Shown one piece after another: positions 1 to 5,990 of a DNA stretch of 6,581 nucleotides. A model generated the notes under the pieces. The model ran no database searches. It worked only from the letters and a program-made list of their open reading frames with translations, and was not told the origin of the DNA. The position numbers were made by a program, and so were the translations under genes. Source of the DNA: Lentisphaerota bacterium (GTDB taxonomy: Bacteria; Verrucomicrobiota; Kiritimatiellia; RFP12; JAAYLN01). The stretch is from contig JAAYZJ010000456.1 in NCBI GenBank assembly GCA_012514915.1, forward strand, positions 1-6,581, written 5' to 3'. The first letter of the stretch is position 1. Each line of letters opens with the position of its first letter.

Positions 1-171
1 ACGACTGGCGGCGCAAGTTGAAGCGCCCTTGGTTGAAGCGCCCCAAAATAAGCCTTGTGGAGTGGGTGGAACGCCGGATGCGCGGACACTCCATCCCGTG
101 CCTCAACCAACCAGCGAGCCGCGGAGAACGCGCAGGAAGGCCCCAGCCGCCCGTGTCGCGCGTCGCGCGGC
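1..171. other. Left-edge stretch without a confident gene
   Basis: This stretch lies downstream of the kinase stop codon and runs to the window edge. No reading frame in it resembles a known protein. On the plus strand two frames stay open into the kinase, which is common in GC-rich DNA. On the minus strand an ATG at 94, preceded by a GAGG about 6 nt upstream, opens a frame that runs off the left edge (31 codons, Arg-rich, containing GRFN twice). It could be the start of a small gene or chance. A 12-bp direct repeat (17-43) and a 7-bp tandem repeat GTCGCGC (155-168) are present. I see no U-tract terminator for the sugar operon here. Confidence 0.4.
17..43. repeat. 12-bp direct repeat, period 15
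   Basis: GTTGAAGCGCCC occurs at 17-28 and again, identical, at 32-43. The 15-bp period is a multiple of three, so a frame through it would repeat five residues. It may be part of a longer dispersed or tandem repeat extending beyond the left edge; two copies are all that can be seen. Confidence 0.6.
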
Positions 172-1143
172 TCAGCGCTGCGGACGGGATGATTCCCCGG
201 CGACAAGACCGGCCAGCTCGTCAGGCGTGATGGTCACGATGTCGCCGCGGGTCCGCAGGGCCAGCGCCGCCAGGGCCTGACCGTACGCGAGGCCCGCCCG
301 GAAGTCGCCCTCCAGCCAGCCGTGGATAACCCCGGCGGCGAGCGCATCGCCGGCCCCGACGCGGTCGAGCACGGCCGTCGGCTGGGCCGGCTGGCTGACC
401 GTTTCCGTGCCATCCCAGGCGACCATCCCCGCCTCGCCCACGCTCATGACAATCTGCCGTGGCTGGAACCGCTCGCGCAGTTCCGCGATGACCCATTCAG
501 GATCACCGTCGATGCCAAACACGGTTTGCGCATCCGACTGGCCGATGAACAGGAGCTCGGCGCCGCGCGCCAACGGCTCCAGTACGCGCTGCGCGGCGTC
601 GGGCGTCCACAGCTTGCCGCGGTAGTTGACGTCGAAACTGAAAGGCGTGCCGCGCTCGCGCGCGGCGGCGACGACGCGGGCGACGGCCGCGCGGCAGCCC
701 GCCGACAAGGCGGGGGTGATCCCCGTCAGATGCAGCAGGCGCGTGTCGAGCAAAGCCGCCAGCGGCAGGTGATCCGGATCCATGCAGGCGGCACAGGAGC
801 CGGCGCGATCGTAGGTCACCCGCACGGGCGTCGGTTTGAGGCGCAACTCGACATAGTAGGTGCCGACCCGTCCCTCGCGGCACCACTCCACGTGCGAGAG
901 GTCGACTCCGCGCTGACGCAGGGCGTTGGCGACCCGGCGTCCGGTCGGGAGATCCGGCAGCCGGCTGGCCCACGCCACGCGCCGCCCCAGTTGGGCCAGC
1001 GCGCAGGCGACGTTGCTTTCCGCGCCGCCGACATGCAGCGCGGCGGCCTCCGCCTGTTCCAGCGCGATTCCCGGCGCCACGCTGATGCGCAGCATGGTTT
1101 CGCCGAGGGTGGTCAGGTCGTAGCGGGCGTCATCAGCGCCCAT
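172..1143 (-). CDS. kdgK: 2-keto-3-deoxygluconate kinase, PfkB/ribokinase family
   Basis: A 323-aa cytoplasmic sugar kinase predicted to phosphorylate 2-keto-3-deoxygluconate with ATP to give KDPG, the substrate of the aldolase encoded just upstream. Seen in the sequence: the N-terminal PfkB signature HVGGAESNVACALAQLG (residues 37-53), a GTYYVEL substrate-lid segment (94-100), DVNYRGKLW (171-179), which matches the D-x-N-x-R-x-x-LW motif typical of KDG kinases, and the C-terminal DRVGAGDALAAG anion-hole motif (260-271) with Asp266 as the likely catalytic base. Length is normal for the family. The start at 1143 is chosen because PfkB homology begins there and GGAAGGGG lies 7 nt upstream. The frame stays open to 1533, but that extension is Arg/Pro/Ser-rich shadow of the aldolase gene. 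It overlaps the aldolase by 11 nt, so translation is probably coupled. Specificity for KDG over other sugars is inferred from motifs and context. Confidence 0.9.
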   Translation of the reverse strand: MGADDARYDLTTLGETMLRISVAPGIALEQAEAAALHVGGAESNVACALAQLGRRVAWASRLPDLPTGRRVANALRQRGVDLSHVEWCREGRVGTYYVELRLKPTPVRVTYDRAGSCAACMDPDHLPLAALLDTRLLHLTGITPALSAGCRAAVARVVAAARERGTPFSFDVNYRGKLWTPDAAQRVLEPLARGAELLFIGQSDAQTVFGIDGDPEWVIAELRERFQPRQIVMSVGEAGMVAWDGTETVSQPAQPTAVLDRVGAGDALAAGVIHGWLEGDFRAGLAYGQALAALALRTRGDIVTITPDELAGLVAGESSRPQR

Positions 1144-1783
1144 GCGCGGCCCCCTTCCAGGCCCCGCGCATCTCCTCGGCGCGCCGCTTGAGCTGTTCCG
1201 GCGCGAGATCGGGCGAGAGGAGCGTGGAGCCGGCGGCGACGGCCGCCGCACCCGCCTGGCGCCAGGCGGCGATGTTGTCGGCCGAGACGCCTCCGGTCGG
1301 CACGAACTCAACATCGTTGAAGGGGGCGCGCAGCGCCTTGAGATAGGCGGGGCCCAGCACCTCGGAGGGAAAAAGTTTGAGCAGGCGGCAGCCGTGGGCG
1401 ACGGCAAACTGAACCTCCGTCGGGGTGAGGACGCCCGGCAGGTGCAGCACGCCGTCGGCGCGCGCCTGCTCGACCGTGGCGGGATCGAACCCCGGCGAGA
1501 CCAGGAACTGCGCGCCGGCCTTGACAGCCACACGGGCCTGTTCGGCCGTGCAAACCGTCCCCGCGCCGATGATCATGCGGGCGCCCATGCGATCGGACAG
1601 CCGCCGGATGTGCGCCTCAGCCGCCGGGCTGTTCAGCGTCACCTCCAGCGCCGTGAAACCGGCGCGGCACAAGACGTCGGCCATGGCGCCGAGCGCCTGC
1701 TCGTCGAACACACCGCGGACGATCGCGATGATGCCTCCGTCGCGGATGGATGCAATGGCCTCTTCCCTGCTGACATGCTTCAT
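1133..1783 (-). CDS. eda: 2-keto-3-deoxy-6-phosphogluconate (KDPG/KHG-type) class I aldolase
   Basis: A 216-aa Schiff-base aldolase predicted to cleave KDPG into pyruvate and glyceraldehyde-3-phosphate in the cytoplasm, the last step of the Entner-Doudoroff and uronate routes. It is a single TIM-barrel of normal family length. Visible motifs: IIAIVRG (18-24), LEVTLNSP (46-53) with catalytic Glu47, IIGAGTV (71-77), LVSPGFD (94-100), LLKLFPS (134-140) with Lys136 as the Schiff-base lysine, and the phosphate-binding VPTGGVS (161-167) and AGS loops. The residue after EVTL is Asn-Ser-Pro, as in E. coli DgoA (EIPLNSP), rather than the Arg of E. coli Eda, so a phosphogalactonate-type preference is possible. 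The start at 1783 is supported by AGGAG 8 nt upstream. It is the first gene of a two-gene operon with the kinase, which favours a KDG-to-KDPG route. Confidence 0.92.
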   Translation of the reverse strand: MKHVSREEAIASIRDGGIIAIVRGVFDEQALGAMADVLCRAGFTALEVTLNSPAAEAHIRRLSDRMGARMIIGAGTVCTAEQARVAVKAGAQFLVSPGFDPATVEQARADGVLHLPGVLTPTEVQFAVAHGCRLLKLFPSEVLGPAYLKALRAPFNDVEFVPTGGVSADNIAAWRQAGAAAVAAGSTLLSPDLAPEQLKRRAEEMRGAWKGAAHGR

Positions 1784-1791
1784 GGCTGATA

Positions 1792-1796
1792 CTCCT
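1792..1796 (-). promoter_or_regulatory. Shine-Dalgarno site of the aldolase gene
   Basis: On the minus strand AGGAG lies 8 nt before the ATG at 1783. It fixes the start and shows that canonical SD initiation is used in this genome. Confidence 0.75.
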
Positions 1797-1826
1797 GCGC
1801 ACCTGGGATGCGTCTTTTCAGCGGCA

Positions 1827-1856
1827 AGCGTACTTCATGCCGCGTCCGCCTGTCAA
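1827..1856 (-). promoter_or_regulatory. Predicted sigma-70-type promoter of the aldolase-kinase operon
   Basis: On the minus strand a perfect TTGACA -35 box (1856-1851) is followed after 18 nt by TACGCT (1832-1827), which keeps the conserved TA...T of a -10 box. Transcription would begin near 1820, leaving a leader of about 35 nt with the SD site. The -35 box lies inside one copy of a tandem repeat, so a bound regulator would interfere with or recruit polymerase. The -10 is weak, so this is a moderate prediction. Confidence 0.5.
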
Positions 1857-1872
1857 TCCCGGGTCAATCCCG
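1852..1872. repeat. Tandem 10-bp repeat, 11-bp period, possible operator
   Basis: GTCAATCCCG occurs at 1852-1861 and identically at 1863-1872, so the two copies are spaced about one helical turn. The left copy overlaps the -35 box of the sugar operon promoter, and the right copy ends 9 bp before the putative -35 box of the opposing msr promoter. A protein could bind both copies on the same DNA face. No regulator gene is present in the window, so the link is inferred from position only. Confidence 0.45.
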
Positions 1873-1881
1873 CGCGGAACA

Positions 1882-1910
1882 TCGCCACATGGCCCGTCAG
1901 CGTGTATACT
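1882..1910 (+). promoter_or_regulatory. Predicted promoter of the msrBA fusion gene
   Basis: TCGCCA (1882-1887, four of six matches to TTGACA) is separated by exactly 17 nt from TATACT (1905-1910, five of six matches to TATAAT). The expected transcription start is at about 1917, which coincides with the first in-frame ATG. The mRNA would then be leaderless for that start, or carry a 75-nt 5' leader if translation begins at 1992. Confidence 0.5.
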
Positions 1911-1916
1911 ATCCGC

Positions 1917-2855
1917 ATGTTCAACCCTTGTCGCCCATGGATCCTGGCCAGCCTGCTCGCGGGGACGGGGTGCTCCGATGAAAGGACTCCCATGAATCCG
2001 CACTGGAACCGTCTGACGGACGAGGAAGCGCGCGTCATTGTCCACAAGGGGACGGAGGCGCCTTTCTCGGGCCAGTATGAAAACCAGACCACGGCGGGCG
2101 TCTATACCTGTCGCCGCTGCGACGCGGCGCTGTACCGCTCGACGGACAAATTCGACGCGCGCTGCGGGTGGCCGGCTTTCGACGATGCCGTTCCCGGCGC
2201 CGTTCTGCAGCGTCCCGATGCCGACGGACGGCGCACCGAGATCGTCTGCGCCTCCTGCGAGGGCCATCTGGGGCATGTGTTCACCGGCGAGGGTTTCACG
2301 CCGCGGGATGTCCGTCACTGCGTCAATTCCATCTCGATGCGGTTCGTGAGCGCGGACGAGCTCGATACCCGCTTCGAGCGGGCCGTCTTCGCCGGAGGAT
2401 GCTTCTGGGGCGTCGAGTACTACCTGCAAACAGCGCGTGGCGTGATCCAGGCCGTCAGCGGATTTACCGGCGGGCATGTCGAGCATCCGACCTATCGGCA
2501 GGTCTGCAGCGGAACCAGCGGACACATCGAGGCCGTCGAGATCCTCTTCGATCCGCACCAGACGAGCTACGAAGCCCTTGCCCGCCTGTTTTTCGAGATC
2601 CACGATCCCACGCAGGTGGACCGCCAGGGCCCGGATGTGGGCGAGCAGTACCGCTCGGTCGTCTTTGCACGCGGCGGCGCGCAGATCCGCGTCGCCGAGG
2701 CACTGATCGCGCGTCTCAAGCGCAAGGGATTGGCCGTCGCGACGCGCATTGAACCCGCCGGCCGGTTTTGGCCGGCCGAGCCGGAGCACCAGGACTACTA
2801 CTTCGTCCACCGGAAGACTCCTTACTGCCATCGGCCCGTCAAGCGCTTCGACTAA
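1917..2855 (+). CDS. msrBA: Bifunctional methionine sulfoxide reductase, MsrB-MsrA fusion, possible lipoprotein
   Basis: A 312-aa fusion that would reduce both diastereomers of methionine sulfoxide in oxidised proteins. The MsrB half (about 27-145, R-form) has two zinc-binding CxxC pairs (C65/C68 and C111/C114), CGWPAF with probable resolving C83, GHLGHVF, and RHCVNS with catalytic C135. The MsrA half (about 155-312, S-form) has GGCFWG with catalytic C162, CSGTSGHIEAVE, HDPTQVDRQGPDVGEQYRS and FWPAEPEHQDYY; C304 near the end may be its resolving cysteine. Both active sites look intact. Residues 1-19 (MFNPCRPWILASLLAGTGC) resemble a short lipoprotein signal, with C19 as the lipidated residue, although the lipobox (GTGC) is imperfect. 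An alternative start at 1992 (MNPHWN) has AAAGGA 5 nt upstream and would give a 287-aa cytoplasmic enzyme. I prefer 1917 because the leader is hydrophobic in frame and has coding-like third-position GC. Divergent from the sugar operon and convergent with the glycan operon, it is probably monocistronic. Confidence 0.93.
   Translation: MFNPCRPWILASLLAGTGCSDERTPMNPHWNRLTDEEARVIVHKGTEAPFSGQYENQTTAGVYTCRRCDAALYRSTDKFDARCGWPAFDDAVPGAVLQRPDADGRRTEIVCASCEGHLGHVFTGEGFTPRDVRHCVNSISMRFVSADELDTRFERAVFAGGCFWGVEYYLQTARGVIQAVSGFTGGHVEHPTYRQVCSGTSGHIEAVEILFDPHQTSYEALARLFFEIHDPTQVDRQGPDVGEQYRSVVFARGGAQIRVAEALIARLKRKGLAVATRIEPAGRFWPAEPEHQDYYFVHRKTPYCHRPVKRFD
1981..1986 (+). promoter_or_regulatory. Alternative internal Shine-Dalgarno for a shorter Msr form
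   Basis: AAAGGA lies 5 nt before the in-frame ATG at 1992. It could drive a cytoplasmic form that lacks the signal-like leader, either as the only start or as a second start beside the one at 1917. Confidence 0.4.
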
Positions 2856-2966
2856 ACCATCGCCAGGGCGAGGCGTCCCTGCCGAGCCGCACAGGTAGGG
2901 CAAGGCGCTTGTCCTGCAAAGCTATCGCGAAGCAGGGTCGCCGCCAGGCCGCTCGCTGCGGCACGC

Positions 2967-2985
2967 GCCGGGAAGCATGCCCGGC
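2967..2985. terminator. Possible bidirectional hairpin between convergent genes
   Basis: A perfect 6-bp all-GC stem (GCCGGG/CCCGGC) with a 7-nt loop lies about 110 nt beyond the msr stop. Placement between convergent units suits a shared terminator, but no T-run follows on either strand. Confidence 0.25.
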
Positions 2986-3047
2986 ACGCGCACGACGGGC
3001 GCTTGCACCGATCGTCGTGGCGCCGTCAGGCGCTCGTTGGCGCAACA

Positions 3048-3061
3048 TGCCCTCACGGGCA
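3048..3061 (-). terminator. Possible hairpin terminator of the glycan operon
   Basis: A 5-bp stem TGCCC/GGGCA with a 4-nt loop begins 3 nt after the stop codon of the last operon gene (stop at 3064-3066). The minus-strand sequence after it is only slightly T-rich (TGTTG). A second hairpin (3020-3033) lies just beyond. Weak support. Confidence 0.25.
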
Positions 3062-3063
3062 CC

Positions 3064-4014
3064 CTACGAACGTGCCGGCCGGCGGACGATGAAGAGGACG
3101 CCGCCCAGCGCGACGTACAGCAGCGTCGCCGCGACGTAGAGGATGGAGAGGGCGGCGGCATCAGCCGGCGTCCGCCCGACGGCCTGCATGAACCAGACGT
3201 ACCCCGTGTCGCGGAACCCGATTCCGAAGATCGAGAGCGGGATCATCTCCATCAGCGTGATGAAGGGGACGAAGCCGCAGAACGGCAGCAGCGGCAGGCC
3301 GAGCCCGATCGCCCGGCTCAGGCTGTAGACCGCCGCGATCGCAAAGAACTGGAAGACAAAGGCGATGCCGATGCTCTGCACCCAGACGCCGGGTTGCTGC
3401 GTGTAGGCGCGGATCGAATCCAGCACCTGGTCGAGCACCCGGACGACCGGCCCCCGCAGGCGGGCCGGCAGTCGCCCGGCGATCCGCCGCAGCAGACGCT
3501 GCTCGATCAGGGCGGAACCGGCGGCCACCAGCCCGCCCAGCGCCAGCGCCGGCAGGAACAGGAACCGCGCATCCCAGTGGGGAATCGCGGCGCGCGCCAC
3601 GAAGGGAAAAATCAGCCCGTAGATCGCCAGCGCGAGAAACCCGGTGAGCCGGTCGACCAGGATCGAGGCGGCCGTGTGGGCCGTACGCGAGGTGTGGCGG
3701 CCGATGTCGGCAATGCGGTAGGCATCGCCCCCGATCGTCGACGGCAGAAAGAGGTTGAAGAAGGAGCCGGTCAGATGGCTGGCGAAGAGGCGGCCCAGCG
3801 GCTGGCGGATGCCGTCGGCGGCCAGCAGGAGCTTCCATTTCAGCGAGCTGATCAGCGTATTCGCCGCCAACAGCGCAAAGAAGAGCAGCAGCCACCCCTG
3901 CCGCGCGTCCTGCAACTGCGCCCGCAGCGCGTCCACGTCGACGCGGCGGTAGAGCAGCCAGAGCAGCCACGTGCTGACAATCACCTTCGCCAGAACCAGC
4001 AGGCGTCGCTTCAT
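3064..4014 (-). CDS. Multi-pass membrane protein, LPG-synthase-TM/UPF0104 (flippase-like) family
   Basis: A 316-aa integral inner-membrane protein with about seven hydrophobic segments (near 5-22, 41-58, 119-140, 152-170, 211-233, 240-262 and 289-310). It matches the family that includes the flippase domain of MprF, YbhN and AglD-like proteins. Diagnostic motifs visible are LPSTIGGDAYRI (90-101; family form P-x-x-x-GGDa-R), DR at 121-122 where the family has a conserved acidic-Arg pair, and PLSIFGIGFRD (259-269; family form P-x-x-x-G-x-G-x-RE). Length is that of the membrane domain alone, without a C-terminal aminoacyl-transferase, so it should not make lysyl-lipid. Family members are poorly understood; lipid or lipid-linked glycan movement is a common inference. 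It is the last gene of the operon, starting 3 nt after the acyltransferase stop, and probably handles the glycolipid made by its neighbours. The substrate is unknown. Confidence 0.85.
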   Translation of the reverse strand: MKRRLLVLAKVIVSTWLLWLLYRRVDVDALRAQLQDARQGWLLLFFALLAANTLISSLKWKLLLAADGIRQPLGRLFASHLTGSFFNLFLPSTIGGDAYRIADIGRHTSRTAHTAASILVDRLTGFLALAIYGLIFPFVARAAIPHWDARFLFLPALALGGLVAAGSALIEQRLLRRIAGRLPARLRGPVVRVLDQVLDSIRAYTQQPGVWVQSIGIAFVFQFFAIAAVYSLSRAIGLGLPLLPFCGFVPFITLMEMIPLSIFGIGFRDTGYVWFMQAVGRTPADAAALSILYVAATLLYVALGGVLFIVRRPARS

Positions 4015-4017
4015 CGG

Positions 4018-4749
4018 CTACACCTGTCCGATCACCCGGGCGGGGACGCCGACCGCCAGGCTGTGCGCGGGCACCGCCCGGTTGACGACGGCCCCCGCGC
4101 CGATCACGCAGCGACGGCCCACACACGCCGCATCGAGCACCGTCACCCGGGCGCCGAACCAGCAATCCTCGCCAATCACCAGCGGGCCCTTGGTGCACAT
4201 GCCGGTCTGGTCGGCGAACGGCGCCGCGTCGCGGTAGTCGTATTCGCCGCCGCTCAACAGGTAGCCGTAGGCGCCGATCATGCAGCCCGACCCGATCGTC
4301 AACTGATTGGAGGAAAAGAGGGTGCAGTTGGCCGAGAGGTTGGCCCGTTCGCCCAGGGTGATATCGCCGTTCTTGCAGTAAAGGATTGAATGGCGCCCGA
4401 TGTAGACCCCGTCGCCCAGTGCGATCCCCGCGTTGCCCTCGCCCTTGGCGTCCAGCGTGACGTCATCGTCGAGGATGCAGCCGTTCCCCAGCGTGATCTT
4501 GTGACAGTGGCGCAGCGTCAAGCCGCGGCCGAAGACCGTGCCGTGGCCGCAGCGGCGGAACATGCAGGGATAGGCAAGCTTGCGCAGCGCCAGACCGAGC
4601 GCCCCCGGCAGATTCGCGAACAGGAGGACAATCAGCTCGTTGCGGAACACGCGCCAGCCGGCGACCGCGCCGTGCGTGAGCCGGCAATAGGCGCGCAGGG
4701 GCGATCCCCCGCCCGCCCGCAGTTCCTTGACCTTGTAGGCCTCCGCCAT
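4018..4749 (-). CDS. Hexapeptide-repeat (left-handed beta-helix) acyltransferase
   Basis: A 243-aa protein, likely a trimeric O- or N-acyltransferase using acetyl-CoA or a similar donor to modify a sugar. Residues about 69-165 carry irregular hexapeptide repeats (for example ITLGNGCILDDDVTLD and ITLGERANLSANCTLF). There is a loop near 167-187 (SGGEYDYRDAAPF), resembling the DYDTRD-type loop of maltose/colanic-acid acetyltransferases, and a closing coil VIGEDCWFGARVTVL...VIGAGAVVNRAVPAHSLAVGVPARVIG (191-241), the classic C-terminal block of this family. A hydrophobic N-terminal stretch (about 38-55) may anchor it to the membrane. Twelve cysteines are scattered through it, unusually many. The start at 4749 overlaps the glycosyltransferase stop as TGATG, and GGAGGA lies 9 nt upstream. 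The frame is open upstream to 4926, but that part is Arg/Gly-rich shadow of the neighbour. Acceptor and acyl group cannot be told. Confidence 0.88.
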   Translation of the reverse strand: MAEAYKVKELRAGGGSPLRAYCRLTHGAVAGWRVFRNELIVLLFANLPGALGLALRKLAYPCMFRRCGHGTVFGRGLTLRHCHKITLGNGCILDDDVTLDAKGEGNAGIALGDGVYIGRHSILYCKNGDITLGERANLSANCTLFSSNQLTIGSGCMIGAYGYLLSGGEYDYRDAAPFADQTGMCTKGPLVIGEDCWFGARVTVLDAACVGRRCVIGAGAVVNRAVPAHSLAVGVPARVIGQV

Positions 4750-5990
4750 CACGCCCCGTCCTCCCCCGCCGTTTGGAGCGCGCCCATCAACCGGGTCTGC
4801 ACGGCCGACGGCGAGTATTCGCGCAGGGTGAAGGCCCGCCCGGAGGCGCCGAGTCGCGCCGCCAGCGGGGCATCGTCCAGCAACAGGTTCAGACACTCCT
4901 GAAACTCGGGATAGTCGCGGAACCACAGTCCCGCCCGCGCCCGCCGGGTCTGGTCGCGCAGCACCACCCCGCGGTCATGCACGAGCGACGGACGCCCCGC
5001 CAGCCAGCTCTCGAGCAGCACGATGCCAAGGCTCTCGTTGACGGACGGATGACAGAACGCCACCGCCCCCGCCATGGCGTCGTGCTTGTCCTGCTCGCCG
5101 ACGAACCCGAGATCGATCAGATGCGGCCCCATGCCGGCAGGCACGTCGACCGCGCCGCTCCCGGTGAGCACAAGTTTGACGTCCCGGCCCGTCAGCCGCC
5201 TGAAGGTTGCCCAGTAGTCAATCAGCAGCGGCGTCCCCTTGAGCCCCTCACGTCGTCCGCAGTACAGGATGTAGGGCGCCGTCAATCCCTGTTGCCGCGC
5301 GCAGGCTGCAGGATCGGAAGCAAAATCGGGGAGCGCGAACCCGACCACCGGGCCCGGACGCCCCGGCGCCGTGATCCCCCACCCGAAAAGGCGGACGGCC
5401 AAGTCGCGCTCCGGTTCCGTGTTGAAGATGAACCCGCGCACGGTCTGGAACACGCGGGCGATGCGGCGCACGCGGGCGAAGGGCTCATCGTGCAAGCAGG
5501 GAACGAGAAGCACCCGCTCCGGCGCGATCTCCGCCACCGCCAGCGTCAACCCGAACAGGTAGGGCCCCGCCAGGATCCAGTCGAACGCGTCGGCATGCTC
5601 CCGCAGATACGCCTCGAGCGCGCGGCTGTTGACGTTGTTCGCGATCCACAGCTCCTCGTCGGCATCGCTCACCGCGCGCCCGGCGCTGATCGGCTCCTGC
5701 ACCCGCAGAAAGGCCTCGATGTCCCGATCCTCGTTGACCGGGAAGCGCATGACACGCAACCCCTCGTGCTCGATGGTTCCCGCCGGCAACTCGTTTGCCC
5801 AGGTGAAGTGGTTCCGTGCACAGGTGGTCAGCAGAGTGACCTCACATCCGGCGCCGCGGGCGAGCTGGGCCAGGTTGAGGAGCAGGGTCTCGGCCCCGCC
5901 GACGGCGCCGCCGGCCGCCAGGCGCGGCGCGACGACGGCGATCCGCAGCGGGCGGTTCGGACGCGGCGTGGCGTGGGGGGCGGTGCTCAT
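4749..5990 (-). CDS. Glycosyltransferase, GT4-like (GT-B fold)
   Basis: A 413-aa cytoplasmic or membrane-associated retaining glycosyltransferase, expected to add a sugar from a nucleotide-sugar donor to a lipid-linked or polysaccharide acceptor. The N-terminal Rossmann domain begins LRIAVVAPRL (15-24) with a Gly-rich acceptor loop AGGAVGGAETLLLNLA (26-41). The C-terminal donor domain begins about 240 with ILYCGRREGLKGTPLLI (241-257), in which Arg246/Arg247 and Lys251 fit the diphosphate-binding residues. FVGEQDKHDAM (296-306) follows, then HPSVNESLGIVLLESWLAG (314-332), where Glu319 and Glu327 form the EX7E motif of GT4 enzymes. Length is typical. The start at 5990 overlaps the upstream gene by ATGA with no SD of its own, so translation is coupled. 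Donor sugar and linkage are not predictable from these motifs. Confidence 0.9.
   Translation of the reverse strand: MSTAPHATPRPNRPLRIAVVAPRLAAGGAVGGAETLLLNLAQLARGAGCEVTLLTTCARNHFTWANELPAGTIEHEGLRVMRFPVNEDRDIEAFLRVQEPISAGRAVSDADEELWIANNVNSRALEAYLREHADAFDWILAGPYLFGLTLAVAEIAPERVLLVPCLHDEPFARVRRIARVFQTVRGFIFNTEPERDLAVRLFGWGITAPGRPGPVVGFALPDFASDPAACARQQGLTAPYILYCGRREGLKGTPLLIDYWATFRRLTGRDVKLVLTGSGAVDVPAGMGPHLIDLGFVGEQDKHDAMAGAVAFCHPSVNESLGIVLLESWLAGRPSLVHDRGVVLRDQTRRARAGLWFRDYPEFQECLNLLLDDAPLAARLGASGRAFTLREYSPSAVQTRLMGALQTAGEDGA
4759..4764 (-). promoter_or_regulatory. Shine-Dalgarno site of the acyltransferase gene
   Basis: GGAGGA on the minus strand lies 9 nt before the ATG at 4749, inside the end of the glycosyltransferase gene. 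It decides the start against the longer upstream frame. Confidence 0.7.

Larger units (their letters stand above)
2856..3063. other. Convergent intergenic region with GC-rich hairpins
   Basis: This 208-bp spacer separates the ends of the msr gene (plus) and the glycan operon (minus). I find no convincing gene. Inverted repeats: CAGGG/CCCTG with an 8-nt loop shortly after the msr stop, GCCGGG/CCCGGC with a 7-nt loop (2967-2985), GCGCC/GGCGC with a 4-nt loop (3020-3033) and TGCCC/GGGCA with a 4-nt loop (3048-3061). None is followed by a U-tract, so termination here would be weak, Rho-dependent or hairpin-only. Confidence 0.55.

Noticed and set aside
17..43. CRISPR-like repeat at the left edge
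   Set aside because: Only two 12-bp copies with a 3-bp spacer; no array structure or cas genes.
322..1191. 289-aa plus-strand open frame across the kinase gene
   Set aside because: It is antisense to a kinase with full PfkB motifs, has low-complexity Arg/Ala/Gly composition and no recognisable domain; long antisense frames are expected at this GC content.
1144..1533. 130-residue N-terminal extension of the kinase frame
   Set aside because: It overlaps the well-supported aldolase gene, is Arg/Pro/Ser-rich and carries no PfkB homology; a good SD precedes the ATG at 1143.
1425..1916. 164-residue N-terminal extension of the Msr frame
   Set aside because: It would run antisense through the aldolase and through both promoters; the composition is not protein-like.
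1818..2903. 361-aa minus-strand frame opposite msrBA
   Set aside because: The opposite strand encodes a complete MsrB-MsrA with all catalytic residues; this frame shows no motifs.
2977..4389. 470-aa plus-strand frame
   Set aside because: It is antisense to the membrane protein and acyltransferase, very rich in Arg, Gln and Asp as expected for the complement of hydrophobic codons.
4750..4926. 59-residue extension of the acyltransferase
   Set aside because: It lies wholly inside the glycosyltransferase gene and is Arg/Gly-rich; the TGATG junction and SD support the start at 4749.
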